A stretch of 64,000 nucleotides of DNA from NCBI GenBank assembly GCA_002471575.1, contig DKQG01000034.1:170097-234096 (forward strand), given 5' to 3'. The position numbers and the translations under genes were made by a program. Below are positions 36,456 to 44,512 of this stretch, piece after piece; within the stretch, counting starts at the first letter, position 1; each line of letters starts with the position of its first letter. Below the pieces are notes generated by a model. The model was not told where the DNA came from and searched no databases. It saw nothing but the letters and a program-made list of their open reading frames with translations. The stretch comes from Alphaproteobacteria bacterium UBA7314 (GTDB lineage Bacteria > Pseudomonadota > Alphaproteobacteria > MPNO01 > UBA830).

Positions 36456-36878
36456 TGCCGCGCGCTCGAAAAAGCCACCGAACGATTGATCGCATGCCTC
36501 TCTATTGGAGAACATCGAGTGTTTGCAGGGCCCGGCCGCGGCGCGATCCAAGAAATCTTTGGCGATTTACGATTGGAGACGGTGAGAAACGGTATGACCG
36601 GGGACGTCGGGGGGGGAGTCGCCTCTGCGTCATCTTTGTTGCGGCCGCAGACGGCGGAGGGCCTGCTCTACTGTGTAAGCCCTCGACAATTCTTTTCCCC
36701 AGCCCGCGTGTTGACCCATCACTAGGGTGCGCCCTTCGACAATCCGAGATCTAAAATCCTTCTCCCGATTGAAACGCTGCCAGATTGAGTATCATTCGCT
36801 CACTCCACAGCACGCACGGCGAATTGTTCGACAAAACGCAAATAGCGTATTGTTGTCGGGAGAGTACCGGGGTTTGAG
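36456..36878. other. Intergenic stretch at start of accessory region
   Basis: No gene is supported between the tRNA terminator and the flavoprotein start. G-rich runs (GGGGACGTCGGGGGGGGAG near 36600) occur. I found no integrase fragment and no obvious copy of the tRNA 3' end. Confidence 0.4.
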
Positions 36879-38582
36879 ATGTCTGATAAGAACTGGGATA
36901 TAGAGACCGATCTGCTGGTTGCGGGAGCCGGGCCGGCAGGGATGACGGTTGCAATCGTTGCCGCACTCGAAGGTCTGGATGCGGTGGTATGCGAAAAGGC
37001 CGACCAGGTCGGTGGCACCGGTGCGACATCCGCCGGGACATTGTGGATACCCGGAAATTCGCAGCACCGAGACACTGGTTTCGAGGACTCCGCGGAAGAT
37101 GCCGCCAAATACCTCGATCAGATGATTGGTGACGACAGGTCGTCCGAACACCGACGCGCCTATCTGCGCTGCGGGCCGGACGTGATCGACTACCTGGAGG
37201 AAAAAACCGACGTAAAGTTCCTACCTTGTGGTGTGCATCCCGACTACCGCAATAATCTTGCGGGTGCTGGACTGGCCGGTCGGGCGATCATCCCTCAGAA
37301 TTTCGACGGGAGGGTGCTGGGCCAAGATTTCGACCGTGTGCGTCCTCCGATCCCCGAGTTCATGCTGATGGGTGGGATGATGGTCGGTAAGGCTGATATC
37401 GTCGGCCTGCTCGGGCGCTACAAGTCGCTGGGCGCGCTCCGGCATTCGGTGTCGATCGTGCTGCGGTACCTGACGGATCGTCTCCGGTTTCGCCGGGGTA
37501 CCCGGTTGGTAATGGGAAACGCGTTGGTGGCTCGGCTGTTCTACAGTCTGAAAAAACTGAACGTGCCAGTGCTCTTCGAAAGCCCGATTGCAGAATTCAT
37601 CCAAGAAGGGGAGTCCGTAACCGGCGCCATTCTGAACACCCCGGACGGGTTCAGGCGCGTGCGGGCGCGTAAGGGCGTTGTCCTGGCAACCGGCGGTTTC
37701 GCGCGAAATCCGAAATACCGCGAAGCCTTCATGCCCGATCCAACGCCACCCTATTCGATGGCGCCTAACTCCAATATGGGGGATGGAATCGCGCTGGCTG
37801 ACGCGCTGGGTGCGGGGATCGACACGTCGGGTCAGGGGGCAGGGCTGTGGTCACCGGTGTCGGTTACAAGACGGGCCGACGGATCGGAGGGGCTGTATCC
37901 TCATCTGGCGATGGACAGGGCGAAACCGGGCCTGATTGCGGTTAACGCCGCCGGCCACCGCTTTGTGAACGAAGCCGTGTCCTATCACGATTTTGTTGAA
38001 GCTATGTACCGGGCGCACGAAACCGCCGACACGATGCCGGCATGGTTGATCTGCGAGACCGGTTTCGTGACGAAATACGGACTTGGCGCAATTCATCCTG
38101 AAACGCGGAACCTGTCGAAATATCTTGCGGACGGTTATGTCACGGTTGCTGACAGTCTGGAAGATCTCGCTGTGAAGATCGGCGTTGATGCCGAAGGATT
38201 GATCAATTCAGTTTCTCGGCATAATCGGTTTGCAGAGACAGGTACGGACGAGGATTTTGGAAAAGGCGACTTAGAGCTCAACCGGTTCAACGGTGATCCG
38301 TCTCATCGACCAAATCCGTGTCTAGGTCCGATCGGCGCCGGCCCCTACGTAGCAATGGCAGTCTGGCCGGCCGAGATCGGCTGCAGCGTGGGACTATCGA
38401 CCGATCCTGAATGCCGAGTACTCGATGCGGAAGATAGGCCGATACCCGGACTATATGCCTGCGGCAATGATATGGGGTCCTTAATGTCAGGCTCCTACCC
38501 AGGTCCCGGGACCACGCTGGGGCCGGCAGTGGTGTTTGGCTGGCGGGCGGCGATGCATGCTGCGGGGAAACTACCGTCGTGA
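36879..38582 (+). CDS. FAD-dependent oxidoreductase, 3-ketosteroid dehydrogenase/fumarate reductase type
   Basis: The 567-residue flavoprotein begins with the dinucleotide motif LLVAGAGPAGMTVAIVAALE and CEKADQVGGTGATSAGTLW. It has VLATGGFARNPKYREAFMP near residue 268 and ends GNDMGSLMSGSYPGPGTTLG plus a GWRAAMHA helix. This is the fumarate reductase/succinate dehydrogenase flavoprotein superfamily, in the branch holding 3-ketosteroid delta-1- and delta-4-dehydrogenases. Such enzymes introduce or reduce C=C bonds next to a carbonyl. The next gene starts at GTG overlapping this stop, so it heads an operon with the aconitase-type dehydratase. Substrate class is not fixed by sequence. Confidence 0.87.
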   Translation: MSDKNWDIETDLLVAGAGPAGMTVAIVAALEGLDAVVCEKADQVGGTGATSAGTLWIPGNSQHRDTGFEDSAEDAAKYLDQMIGDDRSSEHRRAYLRCGPDVIDYLEEKTDVKFLPCGVHPDYRNNLAGAGLAGRAIIPQNFDGRVLGQDFDRVRPPIPEFMLMGGMMVGKADIVGLLGRYKSLGALRHSVSIVLRYLTDRLRFRRGTRLVMGNALVARLFYSLKKLNVPVLFESPIAEFIQEGESVTGAILNTPDGFRRVRARKGVVLATGGFARNPKYREAFMPDPTPPYSMAPNSNMGDGIALADALGAGIDTSGQGAGLWSPVSVTRRADGSEGLYPHLAMDRAKPGLIAVNAAGHRFVNEAVSYHDFVEAMYRAHETADTMPAWLICETGFVTKYGLGAIHPETRNLSKYLADGYVTVADSLEDLAVKIGVDAEGLINSVSRHNRFAETGTDEDFGKGDLELNRFNGDPSHRPNPCLGPIGAGPYVAMAVWPAEIGCSVGLSTDPECRVLDAEDRPIPGLYACGNDMGSLMSGSYPGPGTTLGPAVVFGWRAAMHAAGKLPS

Positions 38583-39844
38583 CGTCCACGCTCACCCAGA
38601 AGATCATCGCTCATGCTGCCGGTCGCGACACGGTCTCGCCCGGCGAAATCGTGATATGCAAGGTTGATCTGGCGATGATCCACGATTCCGGTGGCCCCCG
38701 TAGGGTTCAGCCGATCCTCGATAAACTCGGTATCGGTGTGTGGAATCCGGAGAAGGTCGTGTTGATTTCGGATCACTATGTGCCTGCAGTTGACGCTGAA
38801 AGCGCGCGTATATTGAATATGACGCGTAAGTTCGCGTCCGACCAGAACCTGCCCAATTTTTACGACATGCAGGGTATCTGCCATGTGGTACTACCCGAAC
38901 GGGGTCACCTGAAGCCGGGAATGTTCGTCGTCGGCGGGGATAGTCATTCACCGACGGGCGGCGCTTTCGGGTGCTTCATGTTCGGAATCGGCGCGACCGA
39001 TATGGCAGGCGTTCTGGCAACCGGTGAGACCTGGGTCCGGGTGCCTGAAACGATCCGGATTGAGTTGACCGGCGGCATGCGGCCGGGCGTCAGCGCGAAG
39101 GATATTATGCTCGCGTTGTGTGCCCGCTTAGGCATGGATGGCGGGGACTATCAGGTAATTGAGTACGCCGGCGACACAGTCTCTACTTTGCCCATGCCGG
39201 AACGTATGACGCTCTGCAATATGGCGGCGGAGCTCGGCGCCCAAACCGGCATTATCGCCGGTGACGGTATAACCGCGGACTTTATTCGCAACGCAGGTGC
39301 CCATCCAGGCGATATCGATCGATGGCAGAACGACCCGGGTGCACCAGTCAGGGAAACGCACCGTATAGATATTGCGGCCCTTGGGCCCCAAGTGGCGGCG
39401 CCGCACAGCCCTGCAAATGCGGCGGCGGTCGCCGAAACGGCCGGTACTAAAATCGATCAGGCCTATATCGGTGCGTGCACCGGGGCCAAGCTGGTTGATT
39501 TGCAAATGGCGGCGGAGGTTCTGCGTGGCAGAGAAGTTGCCAGCGGATCGCGGCTACTAGTTGCACCGGCGTCGCAAAAAGACATGGCGGCGGCCGCGGC
39601 GGACGGTACTCTCGCGATCCTAACTGCTGCGGGCGCGATCATGATGCCGACGGGGTGCGGTGCCTGTGCGGGATATGGCGCCGGTGTGCTCGCGGAGGGT
39701 GAAGTATGCATCGCGTCGACTGCACGGAATTTTCGTGGCCGCATGGGGGCTGCTTCGTCAGAGGTATACCTCGGCAATCCGTATACTGTCGCCGCGGCGG
39801 CAGTCGTCGGCGAAATTATCGATCCGCGGGAGTTTCTGTCGTGA
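38579..39844 (+). CDS. Aconitase-type hydro-lyase, large subunit (LeuC/DmdA-like)
   Basis: The 421-residue protein is the compact 3-isopropylmalate dehydratase/homoaconitase-like large subunit. It has FVVGGDSHSPTGGAFGCFMF near residue 121 and cluster cysteines in YIGACTGAKLVDL near 302 and PTGCGACAGYGAG near 360. These should bind a [4Fe-4S] cluster for dehydration/hydration of a hydroxy-dicarboxylic acid. The start is GTG 38579, overlapping the flavoprotein stop, and the small subunit starts at GTG 39841 inside its stop. Its context is catabolic, not leucine biosynthesis; the dimethylmalate dehydratase of nicotinate degradation is a known relative of this type. Confidence 0.88.
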   Translation: MTSTLTQKIIAHAAGRDTVSPGEIVICKVDLAMIHDSGGPRRVQPILDKLGIGVWNPEKVVLISDHYVPAVDAESARILNMTRKFASDQNLPNFYDMQGICHVVLPERGHLKPGMFVVGGDSHSPTGGAFGCFMFGIGATDMAGVLATGETWVRVPETIRIELTGGMRPGVSAKDIMLALCARLGMDGGDYQVIEYAGDTVSTLPMPERMTLCNMAAELGAQTGIIAGDGITADFIRNAGAHPGDIDRWQNDPGAPVRETHRIDIAALGPQVAAPHSPANAAAVAETAGTKIDQAYIGACTGAKLVDLQMAAEVLRGREVASGSRLLVAPASQKDMAAAAADGTLAILTAAGAIMMPTGCGACAGYGAGVLAEGEVCIASTARNFRGRMGAASSEVYLGNPYTVAAAAVVGEIIDPREFLS

Positions 39845-40344
39845 GAAAGACGGGCGTTATCGAAAAGGCTAGAACCTGGGCCTACGGTGACTACGTCGAT
39901 ACGGATGTTCTGGCACCCGGATTGTATATGAAAAGCCCCATGGAAGTGATGGCGGCGCATTGTCTTGAGACGATCGATCCGGATTTTGTCCTAAACGTTC
40001 GTCCAGGCGATATTATCTGCGCGGGTAAGAATTTCGGGATGGGCTCGTCCCGTGAACAAGCGGCGCAATCCTTGGTCTTTCACGGTGTGGCAGCCGTATT
40101 GGCACCTTCGTTCGGCGGAATTTTCTATCGCAATGCGATAAACCATGGGCTAATGGCGCTGGTATGTGCTGCCGCGCCCCGCATAGCTTCTGGGCATCAT
40201 GTATCGATTAATGCGGTTGATGGCTGCGTGCAGGTTGAAGAGACCGGCAACGAATATCCGTGTGAACCGATGCCGGAACACTTGCTGGCAATGTTGGCGG
40301 ATGGGGGATTGGTGTCTCATCTCAACCGGCGCTTTAAAGAGTAA
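39841..40344 (+). CDS. Aconitase-type hydro-lyase, small subunit (LeuD/DmdB-like)
   Basis: The 167-residue protein shows the swivel-domain signatures TWAYGDYVDTDVLAPGLYMK, AGKNFGMGSSREQAAQSLVF and APSFGGIFYRNAINHGLM. It pairs with the large subunit to complete the active site. GTG 39841 overlaps the large-subunit stop (GTGA), which fixes the start; upstream starts would read through the large-subunit gene in another frame. The YVDTDVLAPGLYM wording follows the DmdB/short LeuD subgroup. No metal-binding Cys is required in this subunit. Confidence 0.88.
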   Translation: MRKTGVIEKARTWAYGDYVDTDVLAPGLYMKSPMEVMAAHCLETIDPDFVLNVRPGDIICAGKNFGMGSSREQAAQSLVFHGVAAVLAPSFGGIFYRNAINHGLMALVCAAAPRIASGHHVSINAVDGCVQVEETGNEYPCEPMPEHLLAMLADGGLVSHLNRRFKE

Positions 40345-40443
40345 TTTCGGAAACCAGACTAACCTTGACCCCTTCCATACGCTGACGTATGGAACCTTGT
40401 GGTTACATACCCGCCCATAGGCGAGGAGAAATGCGGAAAATCG

Positions 40444-42780
40444 ATGGAATATCAGAAAATTGGACAGCCGGTCTGCCGCCGGGAAGATGCCCGCCTTCTG
40501 ACAGGACAGGGCCGTTTCAGTGACGATTGGTCATTGGACGGTCAGGCGTTTATGGCTATCGTCCGGTCGTCGTATGCGCACGCCGTCATAAAAGACATCG
40601 ACATCTCGGTTGCGAAGTCGATGCCCGGCGTTCTCACAGTTTTGACTGGCGAAGATTGCATTACAGACAGTTTGGCGCCCATTCCCCATAGCCCACTTCC
40701 ATCAACCAAACATGACATGAAGCTGCACGGTCCTGGCGGATCGGATGTCTTTATCGGCAACCATATACCATTGCCGGCGGACAAGGCCCGCTATGTCGGA
40801 GAGGCTCTGGCCATCGTCGTAGCCGACACGCGCGCGCAGGCGGAAGACGCCGCCGAAGCCGTTCTCATAGATTACGAACCGTTACCGTCTGTTACCGATA
40901 CCGCAAAAGCGGCTGACCAAGGTGCGCCGACGATTTGGGACGACGTGCCAGACAATGTCTGCGTGGAGACGTTCTTTGGCGACCGCGAAGGCACCGATGA
41001 AGCGTTCACCGCTGCCGACCATGTCGTTGATATGGAGATTGTCATCGACCGCGTCACTGGCGTGCCGATGGAGCCACGTGCAGCGCTGGGTGAATATGAC
41101 GCGGACACCGGGCGCTATACGATCTACGCCGGATCCGGTGGATCGGTCCGGCAAAAGCGGGAAATAGCGGAAGTGCTGGGCGTGGACGCGGATGACGTAC
41201 GGATCATCTCGAAAGATGTCGGCGGTAATTTCGGTACGCGAAACCGCCTCTATGTCGAGTTCCCGCTGGTCGGGTGGGCGTCGCGGAAAATCGGCCGGCC
41301 GGTGAAATGGACCTGTCAGCGCAGCGAATCCTTTCTAACCGATTATCAGGGACGCGACCTCGTCACTAAGGTGTCCTTGGCCTTGAACAAGGACGGAAAA
41401 TTTCTTGGTATGCGGGCGGACAACCTGTCCAATGTCGGTTCCCGCATGGTGTCGCTGTCGCCTCTTAGCAAGGGGTCCGGTCTGATCACCGGGTCCTACG
41501 ACATACCAGTGGCGTACCTGCGCTCACGTGCAGTTTTCAGCAATACTGCGCCCACGAATGCCTATCGCAGTTCCGGGCGGCCGGAGGTGACGTTCGCGAT
41601 CGAAAGACTGGTCGAAACGGCGGCGGTCGAACTAGAGCTCGATCCTCTCGACCTGCGTCGCCGGAACCTCGTTTCGTCCGAACAGATGCCCTATTCCAAC
41701 GCTGTTGGGATGACCTACGATAGCGGCGAGTACGCGAAGAGTATGGACATGTGCATGAAGCTTGCCGACTGGGACGGCTTCGCGGCACGCAGGAAAGAAG
41801 CGGAAGCGCGCGGGAGACTGCTGGGCAGGGGGTTTGCTAACTACGTGGAGTCATCGATTGGCACGCCCCGTGAGCAGGCAGAAATCCACGTCAGGTCCGA
41901 CGGGCACATGGATCTCGTCATCGGGACCCAGCCAAGCGGCCAAGGGCACGAGACAAGTTTCTCCCAGGTAGCTGCCGAGTGGCTGGGTGTGTCGGTCGAA
42001 ACCGTTACGGTGATTGTCGGCGATACCGATGTGGTAAAAGTAGGCGGCGGATCGCACAGCGGCCGCTCTATGCGTATGGCCGGAACCGTGATCGTTAAGG
42101 CGGCGGAGGCACTGATACAAAAGGGTAAAAAACTGGCTGCGCTTGTCTTTGAGGCCGCGGAAACAGATATCGACTTTCGCGATGGTGTTTTTGCGATAAC
42201 CGGCACCGATCGGGAAATCCCGATCTATGAACTCGCGCGGGCGCTGGAGGGCCGATCCGATTTGCCGGAGGATCTGTCAGACGGATTGTCGGTGATCGAG
42301 GACAATATCATGGAAACGCCAGTGTTTCCGAACGGTTGCCATATCTGTGAAATCGAAATCGACCCCGGGTCAGGTGCATACGACGTGGTTCGATATACGA
42401 CGGTGGACGACGTAGGGCTGGCAATTAATCCTTTGATCGTCGACGGCCAGACCCACGGAGGTATCGTGCAGGGGGCGGGTGAAGCGCTGGGTGAGCTCTG
42501 CGCCATGGACCCGGAGTCAGGACAGCCACTGGCCGGCTCTTTTATGGATTATCACATGCCGAGAGCGGACGAATATCCGTCATTCGTGACGGCGTTGAAC
42601 GAGGTCCCGTCGCCGACGAATCCGCTGGGCGTGAAAGCAGGGGGCGAGGGTGGCACGACGCCTGCGCTGGCGGTTTTGGTTAATGGTTTCGTGGATGCGC
42701 TACGGCCCTACGATGTGCGCGATATCAGGATGCCTGTGACACCCAGAAAAATCTGGGAGCTGATCCAGGCAGGCTCCTAG
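40444..42780 (+). CDS. Molybdenum hydroxylase large subunit (xanthine dehydrogenase/CoxL family), copy 1
   Basis: The 778-residue protein has the aldehyde oxidase/xanthine dehydrogenase hammerhead domain, from MEYQKIGQPVCRREDARLLT to about residue 145, and molybdopterin domains with KDVGGNFGTRNRLYVEFPLV near 258 and TQPSGQGHETSFSQVAAEWL near 500. The C-terminal GGEGGTTPALAVLVNGFVDA carries the expected active-site Glu. The active-loop motif reads AYRSSGRPEV (near 374), not the AYRCSFR of form I carbon monoxide dehydrogenase. Such enzymes hydroxylate N-heterocycles or aldehydes with water as oxygen source. No FAD or Fe-S subunit gene lies directly beside it except those of the next set. Confidence 0.9.
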   Translation: MEYQKIGQPVCRREDARLLTGQGRFSDDWSLDGQAFMAIVRSSYAHAVIKDIDISVAKSMPGVLTVLTGEDCITDSLAPIPHSPLPSTKHDMKLHGPGGSDVFIGNHIPLPADKARYVGEALAIVVADTRAQAEDAAEAVLIDYEPLPSVTDTAKAADQGAPTIWDDVPDNVCVETFFGDREGTDEAFTAADHVVDMEIVIDRVTGVPMEPRAALGEYDADTGRYTIYAGSGGSVRQKREIAEVLGVDADDVRIISKDVGGNFGTRNRLYVEFPLVGWASRKIGRPVKWTCQRSESFLTDYQGRDLVTKVSLALNKDGKFLGMRADNLSNVGSRMVSLSPLSKGSGLITGSYDIPVAYLRSRAVFSNTAPTNAYRSSGRPEVTFAIERLVETAAVELELDPLDLRRRNLVSSEQMPYSNAVGMTYDSGEYAKSMDMCMKLADWDGFAARRKEAEARGRLLGRGFANYVESSIGTPREQAEIHVRSDGHMDLVIGTQPSGQGHETSFSQVAAEWLGVSVETVTVIVGDTDVVKVGGGSHSGRSMRMAGTVIVKAAEALIQKGKKLAALVFEAAETDIDFRDGVFAITGTDREIPIYELARALEGRSDLPEDLSDGLSVIEDNIMETPVFPNGCHICEIEIDPGSGAYDVVRYTTVDDVGLAINPLIVDGQTHGGIVQGAGEALGELCAMDPESGQPLAGSFMDYHMPRADEYPSFVTALNEVPSPTNPLGVKAGGEGGTTPALAVLVNGFVDALRPYDVRDIRMPVTPRKIWELIQAGS

Positions 42781-42783
42781 TGC

Positions 42784-42999
42784 TCAGCCCAGAAGGAAGA
42801 ACGGGGCGAGCACAAAGGCCCAGTAGGAGGTGCTGGTAGCAAGGAAGTAGACGAGCTTCATGCGCCGCGACCAGTTCTTAGACCCTGCGTGCTGGCCGGC
42901 TGGTGCGATGGCGGCCTCTGGCAATTTTATACGGCATGTTGTGCCATTGGCTTTTTCCTTAACAGCCGTAGTTTCTCTATTCCCTCCTGAACAAAGCAT
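42784..42999 (-). CDS. Possible small membrane protein
   Basis: A minus-strand frame of 71 codons ends WSRRMKLVYFLATSTSYWAF then VLAPFFLLG. The last 25 residues form a plausible transmembrane helix after a basic patch (NWSRRMK). A strong AGGAGG lies at about 42985-42990 but inside the frame, and no ATG, GTG or TTG is well placed after it, so the start is uncertain. The stop lies four bases from the convergent large-subunit gene. I do not recognise the family. Confidence 0.35.
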   Translation of the reverse strand: MLCSGGNRETTAVKEKANGTTCRIKLPEAAIAPAGQHAGSKNWSRRMKLVYFLATSTSYWAFVLAPFFLLG

Positions 43000-43160
43000 T
43001 TAAATCCCCAAAGCCGATAGGAATTTGCATAGCTGTATGCGTCGGTTTTCGGCGCTTTAGACTACCATGGCTAAAGGGATATCGATAAATTCTTCTTACT
43101 CGCAATTCTTTGGCATTCGACGGATAGGAACACAATTTTGAGAATACAGGGACGAATCGC
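43000..43160. other. Intergenic stretch before the second Mo-hydroxylase set
   Basis: This is a likely promoter region between the small minus-strand frame and the FAD-subunit gene. No gene is seen. An AT-rich segment (ACACAATTTTGAGAATACAGG) precedes ATG 43161, and the purine stretch ACAGGGACGAA may serve as ribosome site. Confidence 0.35.
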
Positions 43161-44030
43161 ATGAAAGCCGCAGCTTTCGACTATGTCCGTGCAGCCGACA
43201 TCGACGAAGTGTGCCGACTTCTCGCTGATGCCGGCGATGAGGAGCGCAAGATTATTGCCGGTGGACAGACGCTAGTGCCGTTGATGGCGATGCGGATGGC
43301 CCGCCCGGATATGCTGATCGATATTAACGATGTACCGGGTCTCTCCGGTATCGAAGATCAAGAGACTTACGTCGCCATTGGCGGATGCACCCGACAACGG
43401 GCGCTGGAACGTTCGGATGTGATCTCCAACCGTTTGCCGTTGTTGGCTAAAGCGGTGCGGAATGTCGGCCATATACAGACACGCAATCGCGGAACGGTTG
43501 GCGGGAGTATTGTTCATGGCGATCCGTCAGCGGAAATATCGCTCGCGGCGTTGGCCCTTGAGGCGACAATTGTTTTGCGCAGCAAATCGGGGGAAACCAA
43601 AATACCTATCGACGGCTTTTTCGAAGCAGCCATGGTGACGAAAATCGAACCGGACCAAATTCTTACTGAAATACAGATTCCCGTATGGCAGGACGGCGCT
43701 ATCGGTACCGGGTTCCACGAAACCGCCAGCCGTCAGTGCGATTATGCGATCGTCGCCGCAGCCGCGCAAGTCGAACTTGCTGGTGATGGAACCATCATAA
43801 AGGCGGCAGTGAGTGCCGGTGGTGTTTCGCCCTCGCCCCTTAAGCTTCGCGGGGTCGAGGCGGCGCTGGTCGGTAAAACGCCAGCCGATATCGAGGCGGT
43901 GTGCGGGACGCTAGAGAATGAAATCGATCCGGACACCGACGTTCATGCCACGGCAGATTACCGTGCCCGGGTGGCTGCAAAGCTAGTGACACGGGCTGTC
44001 AGAGATGCCGTCGCGGAGGCACGAAAATGA
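43161..44030 (+). CDS. Molybdenum hydroxylase FAD-binding (medium) subunit
   Basis: The 289-residue protein has the CoxM-type FAD motifs KIIAGGQTLVPLMAMRMARP near residue 33 and TRNRGTVGGSIVHGDPSAEI near 111, followed by the CO dehydrogenase flavoprotein C-terminal domain with SAGGVSPSPLKLRGVEAAL. It passes electrons from the Fe-S subunit to FAD. Its stop overlaps the Fe-S subunit start as ATGA. It is the only FAD subunit seen for the two large subunits. Confidence 0.92.
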   Translation: MKAAAFDYVRAADIDEVCRLLADAGDEERKIIAGGQTLVPLMAMRMARPDMLIDINDVPGLSGIEDQETYVAIGGCTRQRALERSDVISNRLPLLAKAVRNVGHIQTRNRGTVGGSIVHGDPSAEISLAALALEATIVLRSKSGETKIPIDGFFEAAMVTKIEPDQILTEIQIPVWQDGAIGTGFHETASRQCDYAIVAAAAQVELAGDGTIIKAAVSAGGVSPSPLKLRGVEAALVGKTPADIEAVCGTLENEIDPDTDVHATADYRARVAAKLVTRAVRDAVAEARK

Positions 44031-44512
44031 AACAAGTTGAAATAACCCTCAACGTCAACGGGCGCGCGTGCGCGGTGACTGTTCCGCCCCGCATGACGCT
44101 GGTCGATTGCCTTCGGGACGTGCTCCGTCTGACAGGTACCCATGTCGGATGTGAACACGGTATCTGCGGGGCGTGCTCGGTCATGTTCGACGGTGAACCG
44201 GTGCGGTCGTGCCTGATGTTCGCGGTGCAGGCCGACGGTCACGCGATCACGACCGTCGAAGGTCTCGCTGACGAGGACGGAGAAATCAGCGATTTGCAGG
44301 ACTCGTTTTGGGAATGCCATGCCATGCAGTGCGGCTACTGTACGCCCGGTATGCTCGTGGCGAGCCAGGCGTTACTTGCGGAAAACCCCAACCCTGATGA
44401 TGGCGATATCCGGGAAGCGATCAGCGGTAACCTCTGCCGTTGCACCGGCTATCAGCAGATTGTCGAGGCGGTCAAGCTGACGGCGCAGCGCCGCCGGGGG
44501 GTAAGATCATGA
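44027..44512 (+). CDS. Molybdenum hydroxylase [2Fe-2S] (small) subunit
   Basis: The 161-residue protein has the plant-type ferredoxin motif CEHGICGACSVMFDGEPVRS with one cluster, and the helical [2Fe-2S] domain motifs MQCGYCTPGMLVAS and GNLCRCTGYQQIVEAV. All eight expected cysteines are present. It conducts electrons from the molybdenum site to FAD. It overlaps both neighbours by four bases, giving a tight FAD-FeS-large order. Confidence 0.95.
   Translation: MKQVEITLNVNGRACAVTVPPRMTLVDCLRDVLRLTGTHVGCEHGICGACSVMFDGEPVRSCLMFAVQADGHAITTVEGLADEDGEISDLQDSFWECHAMQCGYCTPGMLVASQALLAENPNPDDGDIREAISGNLCRCTGYQQIVEAVKLTAQRRRGVRS

Noticed and set aside
38579..40344. Calling the aconitase-type pair leuC and leuD
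   Set aside because: The genes are coupled to a flavoprotein and catabolic hydroxylases, not to leuA, and the wording is nearer the DmdAB-type or short LeuCD group. Gene symbols would overstate the evidence.
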